Made by a program: the position numbers and the translations under genes. From assembly GCA_031761405.1 (NCBI GenBank), contig JASEVX010000003.1, positions 62,852,423-62,916,422 of the forward strand: a DNA stretch of 64,000 nt. The letters are read 5' to 3'. Origin of the DNA: Serripes groenlandicus (taxonomy: Eukaryota; Mollusca; Bivalvia; Cardiida; Cardiidae). Numbering within the stretch: the first letter of the stretch is position 1; each line of letters starts with the position of its first letter. The notes under the pieces were generated by a model, which was not told the origin of the DNA, searched no databases, and worked only from the letters and a program-made list of their open reading frames with translations. Shown piece by piece: positions 21,441 through 33,257 of the stretch.

Positions 21441-22110
21441 CTCTCATTTACGATTCAATTTGTTGATTTCGATCAGCTATTGTCTTATAATTTGAAGCGG
21501 ATAATTGAATGAATGAATGAATGTATATTGTTTTATGGCGCATCGACAGCTAAGGTCATTTAGCGCGCAATTAAATTTAATTATTCATGATCCCTGGGTA
21601 AACAAACCAGTACTAGGCTAGAAAATGTGCCTTGCCCAAGTGCACTCCACCATGACCGTAGTGCCGCGACTGGGGATCAAACCCGGGACACCCGGTTTCG
21701 AAATCCCGACGCTAACCACTCGACCACAGCGGATTCCGCGGATAATTGAAAGGCAAGCATCTATTAAGCTAATAATTTATGCTTCCATGAGAGAAAGCAG
21801 ACGTGTTATGAAAATTCTGACATCCATCTATTTTGAAACCATTTAACATTTTGTTTTTCTGGAGAGGACCGGCGTCTTTGTTAACTTTTAAACTATCGGG
21901 GACGGGGAGTCCTCTTTGACATTCTATCGAGTAGTTTCGGTTTTGTCAAATCCAAAATCAAACAAACTTTTCTGTGACATATTTCAGTAGCAGACTGCTT
22001 CTTGTTTACAAGGCTGTACAATTATTACCCATAAAAAAAACCTGATACCAGTCAGCACATACGTCATCGTGTATGACCTTTACTGGATGCCGACGCCGGG
22101 GTGAGTAGTA
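21440..22110. repeat. Duplicated spacer, copy 1 (with SINE)
   Basis: Matches 24400-24840: CTTATAATTTGAAGCG, GCTTCCATGAG, TCTATTTTGAAACC, TTTTAAACTATCGG, and CAGTCAGCACAT through GTATGACCTTTA. The copy here carries a SINE insertion that the other lacks. Confidence 0.85.
21510..21737 (-). mobile_element. tRNA-derived SINE (type 1), minus strand
   Basis: This is the reverse complement of the SINE at 18945: the tail GAATGAATGAATGTATATTG lies at the left and the head GACCACAGCGGATTCC at the right. GCGGATAATTGAA at 21497-21509 and 21738-21750 is a perfect 13-bp target duplication. The paralogous spacer at about 24432 has the site once, uninterrupted. Confidence 0.93.
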
Positions 22111-22159
22111 AAGCTCTCATTATTCTTCAAATAGTCAAGCTAAAAATGATATGAAAGTA

Positions 22160-22810
22160 AACAAGAGCGCCAAATGTCACAAAATACGCCCGTCCTGTTT
22201 TTTTGAGACCAAGTATAGTGGTAATTGGTTGTACGTCAGCCAAACTTAGAGAGCGGACACTGTTAGTACAGTTTTGGCCATTTCGAGGGACATAATTGTG
22301 TAGTGACTAAGAGAACGTTGTAAGTTATCAAACCTGACCAAGATATTTTGCCCATCAACATATTGTCTAAATTTGGTGATGATTGAATAAAGGCTTCACA
22401 AGTTATTTAGCTGACGAGACCAATTTTAGGTAATTTCTATAATTAAAGGGCAATAACTCTCTATCGACAGAAGCAATATGGCTAGTTATCGAACTTGTCC
22501 AAGATATTACGCCAATACACATTCTGACCAAATTTGGTGATAATTGGATAAAGGCTTCTTAAGTTATTGAGCTGACAAGACCAATTTTAGGTAATTTCTA
22601 TAGTTAAAGAGCGATAACTCTTGATTGACTATAGCCATATGGCTAGTTATCGAACTTGTCCGAGATATTATCCCAATACACATTCTGACAATGGTGATGA
22701 TTGGACAAAGGCTTCTAAAGTTAGTGAGCTGACAACATGCTGGACGCCGCCCGCCCGTACGCCGCAGGTAAAACTATAATACGATCCGTTTTTTCAAAAT
22801 GGGCGTATAA
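22160..22810 (+). mobile_element. Family D noncoding element
   Basis: It starts AACAAGAGCGCCAAATGTCA, with TACGCCCG subterminal, and ends ATGGGCGTATAAAA, so the two termini pair (TACGCCC with GGGCGTA). Three core units of about 165-170 bp contain CCAATTTTAGGTAATTTCTA and ATGGCTAGTTATCGAACTTG. A CCGCCCGCCCGTACGCCG stretch precedes the end. Confidence 0.75.
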
Positions 22811-23743
22811 AAACTAGCAATTTCACAGACTGTTGCACGCAATTATCAAATCTATCATTTTCACAGTCAGCTGTCAAAAAATACTTACCTATAAACTAAA
22901 TAACATTTTTGTCCCATTTCAGTTAATTTCTTTTTAAGATGATAAAAAAATAATGACTATTGTAATGGGTTTTCGTGCATTTTCTAAAAATCGAAAATGT
23001 CATTCAAGAAAGTATTACCTACACTCATTCTTATTTGTTTTAAAAGTTATCATTGTGAAAGTTTAGTGCACTTATAATTTGTCTTGATAATACAATTCAC
23101 TACTTAATAGTTTATTTACTGGTGTTTAAAATGAAAGCACTGACAGACAGACTCAATATCAGAAATTATTCCTGCAACCACACTGCATATGGTTTGAAAA
23201 CATGATATATGGGAATCTAATGAATCATACCCAAGCCAATCTTTTTGATAAATTTTATGCTGGATAGATTATGACACATGACTAAAGAAGATAGCATAAT
23301 AGATCACATAAAACACCTACTGGTTTCAAAGTGTAATGGTAGGAAATGAAACAATAACATTATGGAGAAAAGAGCTTTTTTCGACAATAGGCTTCTTTTC
23401 CAACAATGTTTTTGAAAATCTATTTCATCAATTTCTCATTTTCTCATTTTCCCACAATGTTTTGAAATAAGCAATCATCCAATTAATCTTGAGGGGTCAT
23501 CCTTTCTTGTGAAATTCAGATAGAATTTTTTTTAAATCCAATGATTCTTTTCAGCATTAATTATACTTTTTTTTCATTTATATTTTACATTTTATGTTGC
23601 AAAAATTTTAATAAATATATAATAAGTCCGTTGAAATTATTAAATCATCTATTTTACATGAACTATTTTAATGTGTATTGTCATTTTCCACCTTATCCAC
23701 TCTTGAAGATTAGAATTAAGTCTTTTCACGATTTTATCATTCA
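22811..23743. other. AT-rich spacer, nothing recognised
   Basis: Strongly AT-rich, with homopolymer runs and no repeat shared with the rest of the window. Short open frames (for example 23541-23759) have low-complexity composition and no recognisable domain. Confidence 0.6.
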
Positions 23744-24201
23744 AACAAGAGGCCCATGAGGTCCTATGCTCTACTGGCATTGATCTGGCTTGTTTCAAAA
23801 GGAACCAATATGTCATCAATATTCAAATACCATCTAAGTTTGGTGAAGATCAGATAGTAAATGGAAGCTCTATTGTGTTCACAAGCTGTATTATAGCAAT
23901 TTTGACAATTTCAAGGGCCATAATCCAGCCATGCATGGGTAGATCTGGCCGTTTTTTAGAAATGAACCAAACTCTCATGGATATCTAACTACTGTATAAG
24001 TTTGATTGAGATACAATCAAAAATAAGGACTGTATCATGTTAACAAGCCCTATTATAGCAATTTTGACAATTTCAAGGGCCATAATTTAGTCATGCATTG
24101 TGTTCACAGACGGACGGACGGACGCACGCACGCACGCACGTTCGGACGACGGACAAATCACCACGACATAAGCCCTTCTGGCCTTTGGCCAGTAGAGCTA
24201 A
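23744..24201 (+). mobile_element. Family C element, both ends present
   Basis: It starts AACAAGAGGCCCATGAGGTC, with subterminal GCTCTACTGGC. The body has two units shared with 1-626. A GGACGGACGGACGCACGCAC microsatellite leads into the end TGGCCTTTGGCCAGTAGAGC-TAA. The 3' GCCAGTAGAGC is the exact reverse complement of the 5' GCTCTACTGGC. Confidence 0.8.
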
Positions 24202-24399
24202 AAATGAATGCTCTTATATTTTATTATATTCATACACTCACTGATTTCTCAAGACTGCATTTGATTCCAAGTTAATTTCATTCTTTTATTTGCTCAGGAA
24301 ATTGAATTTAAGGCTTTCCATTTCAAGGAAACCCAGGAGCTAACGCGGCCCACTAAACCCCCGGCGAAACCCACTACAACTTCCAAAATTTCTGGGGAG

Positions 24400-24850
24400 A
24401 ACCCTGTATTCGATTCATCAGCTTTGGTCTTATAATTTGAAGCGATAATTGAAAGGTAAGTGTCTATCAAGCTGATAATTTATGCTTCCATGAGTGAATG
24501 CAGACTTGTAAGGGTATTTTTCTCATGATGTTCACACGAAGAACAAAACATTTTCCTGGAGTCCGAATCAAACCCGTAACATGAACATTCTGACACCCAT
24601 CTATTTTGAAACCTTTTAACTCGTTGTTTTTCTAAAGAAGACCGATGTCTTTGTCAACTTTTAAACTATCGGCGACAGGACAGTCCTATTCGACCTTCTA
24701 TCAATCGTTTCTGCGACACATTTCAGTAGCAGACAGCATTAATTAGTAGACTGCCTCTCGTTTACGAAGGCTGTGCAATTATTACCCTTTAAAGAAACAG
24801 ATACCAGTCAGCACATCATCATAGCGTATGACCTTTAAGGTTTAATCCGA
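24400..24850. repeat. Duplicated spacer, copy 2 (empty SINE site)
   Basis: Partner of 21440-22110. At 24429-24445 it reads TTGAAGCGATAATTGAAAGG without the SINE, so it represents the pre-insertion allele of the duplicated sequence (with one G fewer). A segment of about 60 bp at 24510-24570 is absent from copy 1. Confidence 0.85.
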
Positions 24851-25283
24851 ACATTGACGAAGTAGCAAAGTTATTGATACTTTTAATGAGCGGGCACCTG
24901 ATCAGGTACTTACGATATCGTTCGGAATTATTACGATGACATGTTTTTATAATTATCATTGGGAAAACCTCTTCTGATAACTTGTTTTTCTCGCGAAATT
25001 TAGCCGATCGTGGTAACTTTAACATTTGAAAGATATATCTTTATTATTCTAGACTTATTTTCCATACGGCTTTTCACGTTTGTAGTCTAAAATGTGTGCG
25101 TGATTATTTGTTTTTCTACGTGATTCATGTGAATATATACGTGAATGGAAACTCTGAATTGTATAAACTGATTTAAGAAACAACAAGATACAAAATGTGT
25201 ATGTCTTCACAGTTATAACAAAACTTAAGACACATTTATTGGATATTTAATAACTTTTCCCAAATTTCCTAGGCTACACATTT

Positions 25284-26739
25284 TTAGCTCACCTGTGCAC
25301 GAAGTGCTCAAGGTGAGTTATTGTGATCGCCCTATGTCCGGCGTCCGTCGTCCGTCGTCCGTCGTCCATCGTCCGTCGTCCGTCAACATTTTCTCCTCTG
25401 TAACCGGTGGGTCAACTAGGATGAAATTTCACAGAAAGCATCCTCTCAATGTCCTCACCAGAATTCCTTAAAACTTTCGGGATCCATGCAGAATTCTGGT
25501 TTCCATGGCAACGAAATGAAAAAAACTTCAAAATTCTTAAAAAATCTTCTCCTCCGAAAGTGTCAGGCCGATTTTCAAATAATTTTGTAGAAATGTTCCT
25601 TGGGTGACCTTCTATCAGATTCCTTCAAGCCATGTTGATTGGTCGAAAAACATGGCCGCCAGGGGGGGCGGGGCTATTTTTCCTTATATGGCTATAGTGC
25701 AAACTTAAAAAATCTTCTTCTCCAAAAGTGTCAGGCCGATTTTCAAATAAATTTGTAGAAATGTTCCTTGGGTGACCCTCTATCAGATTCCTTCAAGCCA
25801 TGTTGATTGGTCGAAAACATGGCCGCCAGGGGGCGGGGCTATTTTGCCTTTTATGGTTATAGTGCAAACTTAAAAATCTTCAACATCTTCTTCTCAGTAA
25901 CCGGTGGGTCAATTGGGATGAAACTTCACAGAAAGCATCCTCTCAATGACCTCACCAGAATTCCTTCAAATTTTTGGGATCCATGCAGAATTCTGGTTTC
26001 CATGGCAACGAAACGAAAAATACTTCAAAATTCTACTTCTCCCTAACTGGTTGGCAGATTTTGAACTTATTTTGTAAAAATGTTCCTTGGGTGACTCTCT
26101 ATCAGATTCCTTGAAGCCATGTTGATTGGTCCAAAAACATGGCCGCCAGGGGGGGGGCGGGGCTTTTTTGCCTTATATGGCTATAGTGAAAACTTAAAAA
26201 ATCTTCTCCTCCAAAAGTGTCAGGCCGATTTTCAAATAATTTTGTAGAAATATTCCTTGGATGACCCTCTATCAGATTCCTTTAAGCCATGTTGATTGGT
26301 CGAAAATCATGGCCGCCAGGGGGGGGGGGGGGGGGGGCGGGGCTATTTCGCCTTATATAGCTATAGTGCAAACTTAAAAAATCTTCTCCTCCAAAAGTGT
26401 CGGGCCGATTTTCAAATAATTTTGTAGAAATGTTCCTTGGATGACCCTCTATCAGATTCCTTCAAGCCATGTTGATTGGTCAAAAAACATGGCCGCCAGG
26501 GGGCGGGGCTATTTTGCCTTTTATTGCTATAGTGAAAACTTAAAAAATCTTCTCCTTCAAAAGTGTCAGGCCGATTTTCAAATAATTTTGTAGAAATGTT
26601 CCTAGGGTGACCCTCTATCAGATTCCTTAAAGACAAGTTGATTGGTTGGAAACTATGCCCGCCAGATGGCGGGACTTATATAGCTAAAGTGAAAAAAAAA
26701 TCAGGTGAGCGATTCCAGGGCCATCATGGCCCTCTTGTT
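25284..26739 (-). mobile_element. Family A element, complete, minus strand
   Basis: Reading the plus strand it begins TTAGCTCACCTGTGCACGAA with the nested GCACGAAGTGC hairpin and ends CAGGTGAGCGAT, then GGGCCATCATGGCCCTCTTG-TT. That gives both family ends, reversed. A GTCCGTCGTCCGTC microsatellite follows the first end. Five to six body units of 150-160 bp carry CATGGCCGCCAGGGGG and AAGTGTCAGGCCGATTTTCA. G-runs inside units are expanded, up to 19 G at 26319-26337. Confidence 0.85.
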
Positions 26740-27130
26740 AATAGTTTGTTTTTGACCCTGACGACCCACCAAAGTTCTGAAAAAAAGTTTCTAGGATGTT
26801 TTTGCATTAATATAATTCTTCTAATGCAAAAATGCTCGGATTAAGTGAATAACTGCCCAACTGTGTCAATATGTATATGCTTCAACATAACTGTCAATTA
26901 CAACATTGTCAGATTAAGTGTATTTCCGCCATGGATCTGGTTTCTTCGTGCATAAATGAATAAAACTGATATTTGATCTTAAAACATTTATAAATATGAT
27001 GTCATCGATCCACAGGGTGCAAACAGTAACTATATGCATTGTGTTAAATCATGGTCATGAACATTTATACAGTAACTAAACATGGTTCTCATAACGTATA
27101 CAATGACAGATTGGAATAATATGGGTAAAC
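26740..27130. other. Spacer, nothing recognised
   Basis: AT-rich sequence without repeat matches in the window and without a convincing frame. Confidence 0.55.
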
Positions 27131-27472
27131 AATGTTTCCCGTCAATAGGTAATGTGTATGAACTTTGCAAAAAATTGCTATACCGTCTTTCCTAAAATTG
27201 TGTCCAGAGCGAACTTTTCGATGCAGTGATATGCATTCACGATACTCGTACGTTTTCATTGGATGAAAAGAAAATATCGAAACAAAAAAAACTTCTAGAG
27301 GAAATAACTAAATATGATAATACGTACACGATAAAGGAACAAGCACAAGTTATTTTATGTGTGATAATTTGCGTGTAATAACACTCGTCGTCTATTTCTA
27401 AAACGAGTTCAAATAAAAACTTGTAAGGTTTTTTTGACTTTCCGGAAGTTATAAATCCAAATTTCTGTAATA

Positions 27473-27493
27473 TGACGTCATAATGTGACGTCA
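27473..27493. promoter_or_regulatory. Paired CRE-type palindromes (copy 1)
   Basis: TGACGTCA occurs at 27473-27480 and 27486-27493, immediately before the tRNA-like head. TGACGTCA is the consensus cAMP-response element bound by CREB/ATF proteins. Both are conserved in copy 2 (28156-28163 and 28169-28176). Function is inferred only. Confidence 0.55.
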
Positions 27494-27496
27494 TTC

Positions 27497-27570
27497 TATT
27501 AGTGGTGCAGAGGTAGAGCGTCGGCCTCTTGTATCAAAGGTCCCTGGTTTGAGTCCCGTGATGAGCGGGT
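27497..27570 (+). mobile_element. tRNA-like SINE head (type 3), copy 1
   Basis: A box TGGTGCAGAGG (27503-27513) fits the pol III consensus; B box GGTTTGAGTCC (27546-27556) has one deviation; spacing is 32 bp. An anticodon-stem-like GGCCT/AGGTC pairing is present but the loop is too long for a working tRNA. A T-run follows at 27577, which would terminate pol III transcription early. Confidence 0.6.
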
Positions 27571-27816
27571 CCTGACTTTTTTTTGTTTTTGTTTTTTTTT
27601 GTTTTTGTTCTGGTATTTTGATTTGTTAATTCATTGTATTTGGTTCGAAACATTGTATGTATGTTTATAATCAATGAATATGTTCTATGTTCTATGTTCC
27701 TGACTTTGGGATTTAAGTCTCCAGGAAGCAGACATCGAGCGCGACTAATATAAGCTGAAAGCTTGTTTCACAATCGATGTAATACGGGTAAACAAATTGA
27801 CGGCGAAGCCGGCGAT

Positions 27817-28766
27817 GTTTCCCGTCAATAGGTAATGTGTATGAACTTTGCAAAAAATTGCTATACCGTCTTTCCTAAAATTGTGTCCAGAGCGAACTTT
27901 TCGATACAATGATATGCAGTCACGATACTCGTACGTTTTCATTGGATGAAAAGAAAATATCGAAACAAAAAAAACCTCTAGAGGAAATAATTAAATATGA
28001 TAATACGTACACGATAAAGGAACAAGCACAAGTTATTTTATGTGTGATAATTTGCGTGTAATAACACTCGTCGTCTATTTCTAAAACGAGTTCAAATAAA
28101 AACTTGTAAGGGTTTTTTGACTTTCCGGAAGTTATAAATCCAAATTGCTGTAATATGACGTCATAATGTGACGTCATTCTATTAGTGGTGCAGAGGTAGA
28201 GCGTCGGCCTCTTGTATCAAAGGTCCCTGGTTCGAGTCCCGTGATGAGCGGGTCCTGACTTTTTTTGTTTTTTTTGTTTTTGTTTTTGTTCTGGTATTTT
28301 GATTTGTTAATTCATTGTATTTGGTTCGAAACATTGTATGTATGTTTATAATCAATAAATATGTTCTATGTTCCTGACTTTGGGATTTAAGTCTCCAGGA
28401 AGCAGACATCGAGCGTGATTAATATAAGCTGAAAGCTTGTTTCACAATCGATGTAATATAAATAAGTTTAAACTAAATGAACCAAAAGGAAAACGACAGA
28501 AAGTATAGGAAACGTTAGTTTGACTTGTCACAAATGTAGTTCCGTAAATTATGGAATCGTTTTGTTTGAAATACTTTATGAAGGGCAAGTTGATTATTTG
28601 TTGTACCTGTCATCATAATTTCACGGATGTAAAATCTTGGCTATATTTTAAAGTTAAATATAAGCTTAACCTGATGATGATTTTTATTTTCTTTGCTTAG
28701 GTCGGTAGGACTCGTAATTGACGTAAATAACTGATCGTGCTGCAAGCAAGGGGCTAACTGTAACTA
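27817..28766 (+). repeat. Family K repeat, copy 2 with extended 3' part
   Basis: Matches copy 1 to about 28455, then continues with sequence shared with the inverted copy (33258-33440 minus strand): GGCAAGTTGATTATTTGTTG, CTTAACCTGATGATGAT, GTCGGTAGGACTCGTAATTG, GCAAGCAAGGGGCTAAC. The start (AATACGGGTAAACAAATTGA) is also shared with the inverted copy. At 28772-28800 a GCTCGAGCC...GGCTCGAGC palindrome follows. Confidence 0.8.
28180..28253 (+). mobile_element. tRNA-like SINE head (type 3), copy 2
   Basis: A box TGGTGCAGAGG (28186-28196) and a perfect B box GGTTCGAGTCC (28229-28239). The two CRE palindromes lie just upstream at 28156-28176. Otherwise as copy 1. Confidence 0.6.
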
Positions 28767-28999
28767 TAATACGTGTGGAAGCTCGAGCCGAAGGCTCGGG
28801 CTCGAGCGAAGCACGCCTATAGGTTACACGTACGAACACATCATACGAAATCAAAACAACGAGAATTCAGTACAATCTTACTGTTTTTCACATATCAAAT
28901 CTCAACCCCATAGCACTTTTTTTCTGCCATTTTGCTTCCGGTCTTACTGGACGGACAAATTATCGTAACCTATTCATTTCGTAACCGGTAAAACCCACA

Positions 29000-29390
29000 A
29001 ACACGATATTTTTATGTTTTGACAAATCAAAAAATACTTAGAACTAGAGAGAAAAATTAAATTAAATTCCTTCTCGATAAAGGAATGAAAACAAGGAATC
29101 TGATATGTGATCATTTGCGTGTAATTGCACTCGTTTTCTATTTTTAAAATAATATTTTCTCAACCGGAAGTAAACACATCCAAATGTGACGTCATTGCAA
29201 CGAAAAGTAAAGTCATTGTTAGACAAGTAATAAATAAATAACAAAAGGAAAACGACAGGAATGGTAGCAAAAGATAGTTTGACTCGTCACAAATGGATTT
29301 CATTCACTGGAAGGACTTTATGAAGGCTAAGTCGACTGTTCTTTTGTACCTGTCATCATTATTTCATGGATTTTATATCTTTGCAATATA
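29000..29390 (+). repeat. Family K repeat, diverged copy
   Basis: Shares CGATAAAGGAA, TCATTTGCGTGTAAT, ACTCGTTTTCTATTT, CCGGAAGTAAACACATCCAA, GTGACGTCATT, AGGAAAACGACAGGAA and TACCTGTCATCATTATTTCA with 28010-28630, with many substitutions. It keeps one of the two TGACGTCA palindromes and lacks the tRNA-like head. Confidence 0.7.
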
Positions 29391-29783
29391 GAGAAGCAAT
29401 AAACACTTGAAAATGATTGTAAATATTTCAACGGAAGTTATCGTTCGTTACACTGGCCTCGGATATTATTTTAACTGAAAAGGACGAACAATTCTGTTTC
29501 TGTATCGGCATAGCTTCATTTCAAGGTAAGCTATTTATTATATCAATAATTTGCTTAAAAATATAACTTCATTTCTAAATTATTTGTTAGTATCTGTTGG
29601 GAACGTTCCACGATGCTTTCGTCACATCGCATGACGTCACATGGTGTGTATCGTTTTTCGTCTGTATCTGTCATTTAAAGCCGAAGCCAAGACAAATGTT
29701 GACTCCACTCAAGAAAATAGCTAAACTATCATATCTTCGACCGTCTAGTTGTATTGACTTTAAGACGTTTATCTATTTATTGC

Positions 29784-29995
29784 AGTAAATGTAGCAAACA
29801 AACAAAACTAGTCAATTTCAAATTATTTGCCTTCAATTTACATTATTTTTTTACATTGTACAGTTTAACAGTTTATGTCTATGACCTAGTCTTTGTCAAA
29901 TCATGAAAGTATGACCAGAATCAGTTCACCCTGGTTTTGTGGTATACATAGTAAATGTCTTAAGCCTTAAGTTTTGTTTGTTTGCTACATTTACT
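29784..29995. mobile_element. 212-bp MITE with perfect 26-bp TIRs
   Basis: Positions 29784-29809 (starting AGTAAATGTAGCAAACAAAC) are the exact reverse complement of 29970-29995. The 160-bp centre is AT-rich and noncoding. No clear target duplication could be fixed, so the true ends may lie a few bases inside. A short frame at 29597-29788 ends at this element and is not a supported gene. Confidence 0.75.
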
Positions 29996-30030
29996 CCAAC
30001 CTGAAAGAGAGGAAAACACTTTCATGCCTT

Positions 30031-30570
30031 CAAATGAGTCTATTATTTTAAAGAAATGATGTTATATGTGGACTATCAGTAAAACACATAACTTTTCTTT
30101 CAATAGGCTGAATTTCTAGTAGTTTCATCTTTTTTTTATCTAAAATTTGTTTATTAATCAAACTCAAATGAGTCCATTGTTTTAAAGGAATGATGTCATA
30201 TGTGGGCTATCAATAAAACACATTACTTTTCTTTCAACAGGCTGAATTTCTAGTAGATTTATCTTTTTTTTTTATCCAAAATGTGTTTATTTATCAAACT
30301 CAAATGAGTCCATTGTTTTAAAGAAATTATGTCATATATATGTGGACTATCAGTAAAACACATTACATGTCTTTCAACAGGCTGCATTTCTAGTAGATTC
30401 AACTTTTTTTTAACAAAAATTTGTTTATTGATCAAACTCAAATGAGTCATGATTGTTTAAAAGAAATGATGTCATTATGGGGGCTATCAGTAAAACACAT
30501 TACTTTTCTTTCAACAGGCTGAATTTCTAGTAGTTTCATTTGTTTTTTACCAAAATGTGTTTATTGATCA
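30031..30570. repeat. Four-copy tandem repeat of about 136 bp
   Basis: CAAATGAGTC begins units at 30031, 30165, 30301 and 30439. Each continues with ATGATGTCATATGTGG, CTATCAGTAAAACACATTAC, TTTCAACAGGCTGAATTTCT and a T-rich run. Units are roughly 85-90 percent alike by eye. Confidence 0.9.
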
Positions 30571-30574
30571 GATT

Positions 30575-30830
30575 GGACAAACTTGGTACTAAAAATTTAA
30601 ACATTATTTTCACTAGGTTATTTTAAATACTCTGCATGTATGTATTCAAACAACATTTAAAAAAGATTCAACATCTATTGACAGCACTATTTTCATACTT
30701 GGGAGCACAACAACCAATGATGTCATAGAACTCTTCAAATTGAAGAGCAAATGCAAAATAAAAGCCTTTTACGGTCACCGATTTAGGTCCGTCTATGAAA
30801 CAGGGCAATGTACACTATTAAACTATATCA
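30575..30830 (-). mobile_element. Fragment of transposon T, minus strand
   Basis: Read on the minus strand, CCTGTTTC...GGACCTAAATCGGTGACC, a CTCTTCAATTTGAAGAG region, AATAACCTAGTGAAAAT and TTTGGTACTAA/TTAGTACCAA segments match 46640-46880 in the T element at 45417-47143. The ends are absent. Confidence 0.6.
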
Positions 30831-32713
30831 AACTCAAATAAGGTAAAAACAAACTGAGCATTGAAATTTGTAGATAAAGAGGATCAATCTCTTTTTAAAT
30901 TCAACAAACACTCAAAATACTTGTTATTCAAATAAATTTGTATAAACATTTTGGTTGAAATATAAAGAAAAATTAATCTGTTTTTCAACAGAAAAAAGCT
31001 ATAAGGCAGTTCATAATTAATGTCAGTTATATTAGTCACCCAGTGACCTCACATAAGTGTTCTGTCCTCTGATATAACTGAATTACCACAGAAATGTATC
31101 TGTTTTCTATGTAATTTATTGTGAAATCCATTTTTCTGTGTGAAATTGTATAATCTATACAATAGAAATGGTAAAATTTAAATTGGTATACATTCATTGT
31201 AACAAAAAAATTCTTATACTTTACTGGTAATAAAATTACACATATTTTCATGAACTGCTGCTCAAAATAAAACCCTATACTGTAGTTTAATGGTAAAACA
31301 CCTGGTCTAACAAGAGTTCTAAGATCAAATCTCAGCAGGTACATGTTTTGAAAGAAGCAACTAAACTTAACAATGTATACATGAAACAATTATGTTGTGG
31401 GGAGTTGTCTTACTTAAACACTTATTACATTTTTATCCAGGCTTCTAGTGAAAATAGTTTACTCCCTCTACCCTTTTCAAAAGCTTTTATAATTGAGCAA
31501 TAACAATTTAAAAAGGAATGGTTATCAACATTGATAACTCTGAGAATCTGTACATGTTCAAGGTTTGATCCAGCTTTGATAACCGTTCTAATATCAAAGT
31601 TTTAACGAAATTTATACATCATATTTTTATAATAGAGCAATTTTAACAATATCACTAACAATGTTAAATTATTGCAAATTCTTCTGGAAAATCCATTTCT
31701 CTGTTTGTACTTTTTATAATTTCTTTATTTGCTATAAACATACTGTTTATTGTTTATGCAATAAAATGTATATTGAATATATTGATCAGATCTTTCATTA
31801 TCCATTTTTTTTCAAACAACATATTTCAGATACATGTATATATAATCAGTGACTGTTGTTGACAATAAGTCTGGTACTTATTAACAAATAATCTGATGCT
31901 GTTTCATGTTTTACAAATTTAAAACCAGAAAAGGAGATAGGTGTTCAAAGTGAAAATGTTGTTGAATAGGAACATATTGTTCATTTTGGATATATGTTCA
32001 ATTTGGATCAATTACACCATTCCGACAATGTATTCGGATTAGTCACAGAAATCAAGTAATTTACATCAGACAAGGGGCTAAACTTTACCATTTCCAACAT
32101 ACATCATTATATATGGGACTTTTGAAAATATTTGTCAAAAATTACAGTTTTCTCAGTCTGTATGCATAGTGTTCTCATCTTAAATTGTCTCAAGATTATA
32201 CATTCAGCCATGCAGATCATGCAAAGTTAGCCATCTGCCTTGGAAGATTGTTGTGTGGAGTATTTTAGTATTCTAGAAAGCCAGGCGAAAATGTTAGGTG
32301 AACTGAAGTACCATTGAAAGTAATGTTAAGCGCAAGTCATGCAATCAACCATGGTAAGAGTCAGTTTCCAATTATATGTATTACTAGTTTACAAATAACT
32401 GGCATAAATTTGTAAAAATAAATCAGAACATTCTTCAATGCCTTCTAGTGTTGTTTTCCATCAACATCCTTGGAAATCTTAGTCTGTTACAATCCTGACC
32501 TAATAAAAAATAAAACAGATATATATATGTACAAATTAAACTTAAATGCATGCTAAGTTTCGTTTTTTTCAATATTTTTTTTCAAATTCTGTTTTTGTAA
32601 CTTTCTACAATTTGCCTATTAATTTGTTTCTTGTTGGGGGACAGACGTCACAGTGCTTAATTAATTTGTTCTTGCTTTCACACGACCTAGGCTTTGCCTA
32701 TTAACATATTAAA
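30831..32713. other. AT-rich spacer with a tRNA-like remnant
   Basis: No gene is supported. At about 31272-31345 a sequence resembles a decayed tRNA (TAGTTTAATGGTAAAACACC as an A-box region, GATCAAATCTC as a weak B box) and may be a tRNA pseudogene or SINE head. The 117-codon minus-strand frame at 31036-31389 runs across it and has no recognised domain. Confidence 0.4.
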
Positions 32714-33216
32714 TGTTTACCCGAAATAGGTAGCACCTATAATCATATTACAATATGTCAGCTGTACTAAATTCAACATTAAAGAGTAATGTCTTTAAAT
32801 GATAGTAGCTATGCTTGCACGGATATATAATTACAAATAGTTTCCAAGTTGAATAATCAGTCCAAATAGCGTTCAAACAAGAAATGCACAGACTGCACGA
32901 AAACCAATGACTTTCTAACTTCAACGCTAACATCTCAATAGAACATTACTCTAGAAAAAGAAAAGAAAAAGACATATGAATAAAGTAATTGACGAAAATC
33001 ATAATCAAATAGAAAACTTACTCTTTACTCTTTATGCCTTGAGAGAATTCGCAAATTCGGCCGAAAACAACATGATATCGTACGATATTGTACTCTATAC
33101 AACTCTGACAATATGGATTCGTACCTAAAAAAATAGAATCAACCGAACCGCAAGGTAACCTGTTACAGAACAGTAGCACTAATATGAGTATAGGTGCTAC
33201 CTATTTCGGGTAAACA
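32714..33216. mobile_element. 503-bp MITE with TGTTTACCCG TIRs
   Basis: The left arm TGTTTACCCGAAATAGGTAG (extending to about 32750) is matched in reverse complement at 33180-33216 over about 37 bp with one mismatch. The interior is AT-rich and noncoding. Confidence 0.75.
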
Positions 33217-33257
33217 TTCTGTATTAACTTTTATGATCGGTAAATAATTCTCCGTAG

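Larger units (their letters stand above)
27134..27780 (+). repeat. Family K repeat, copy 1
   Basis: Repeated at 27817-28455 with a constant 683-bp offset and only scattered differences. The block includes a 5' part (GTTTCCCGTCAATAGG, GATACTCGTACG), two TGACGTCA palindromes, a tRNA-like head, a T-rich run, and a 3' phrase TCCAGGAAGCAGACATCGAG. Minus-strand frames of 65-85 codons are shared by the two copies only because the DNA is duplicated. Confidence 0.85.

Noticed and set aside
27237..28177. A conserved 85-residue minus-strand protein pair
   Set aside because: Both lie in the duplicated K repeat; differences between copies are not biased to silent sites, and the N-terminal part is CRE-site DNA.
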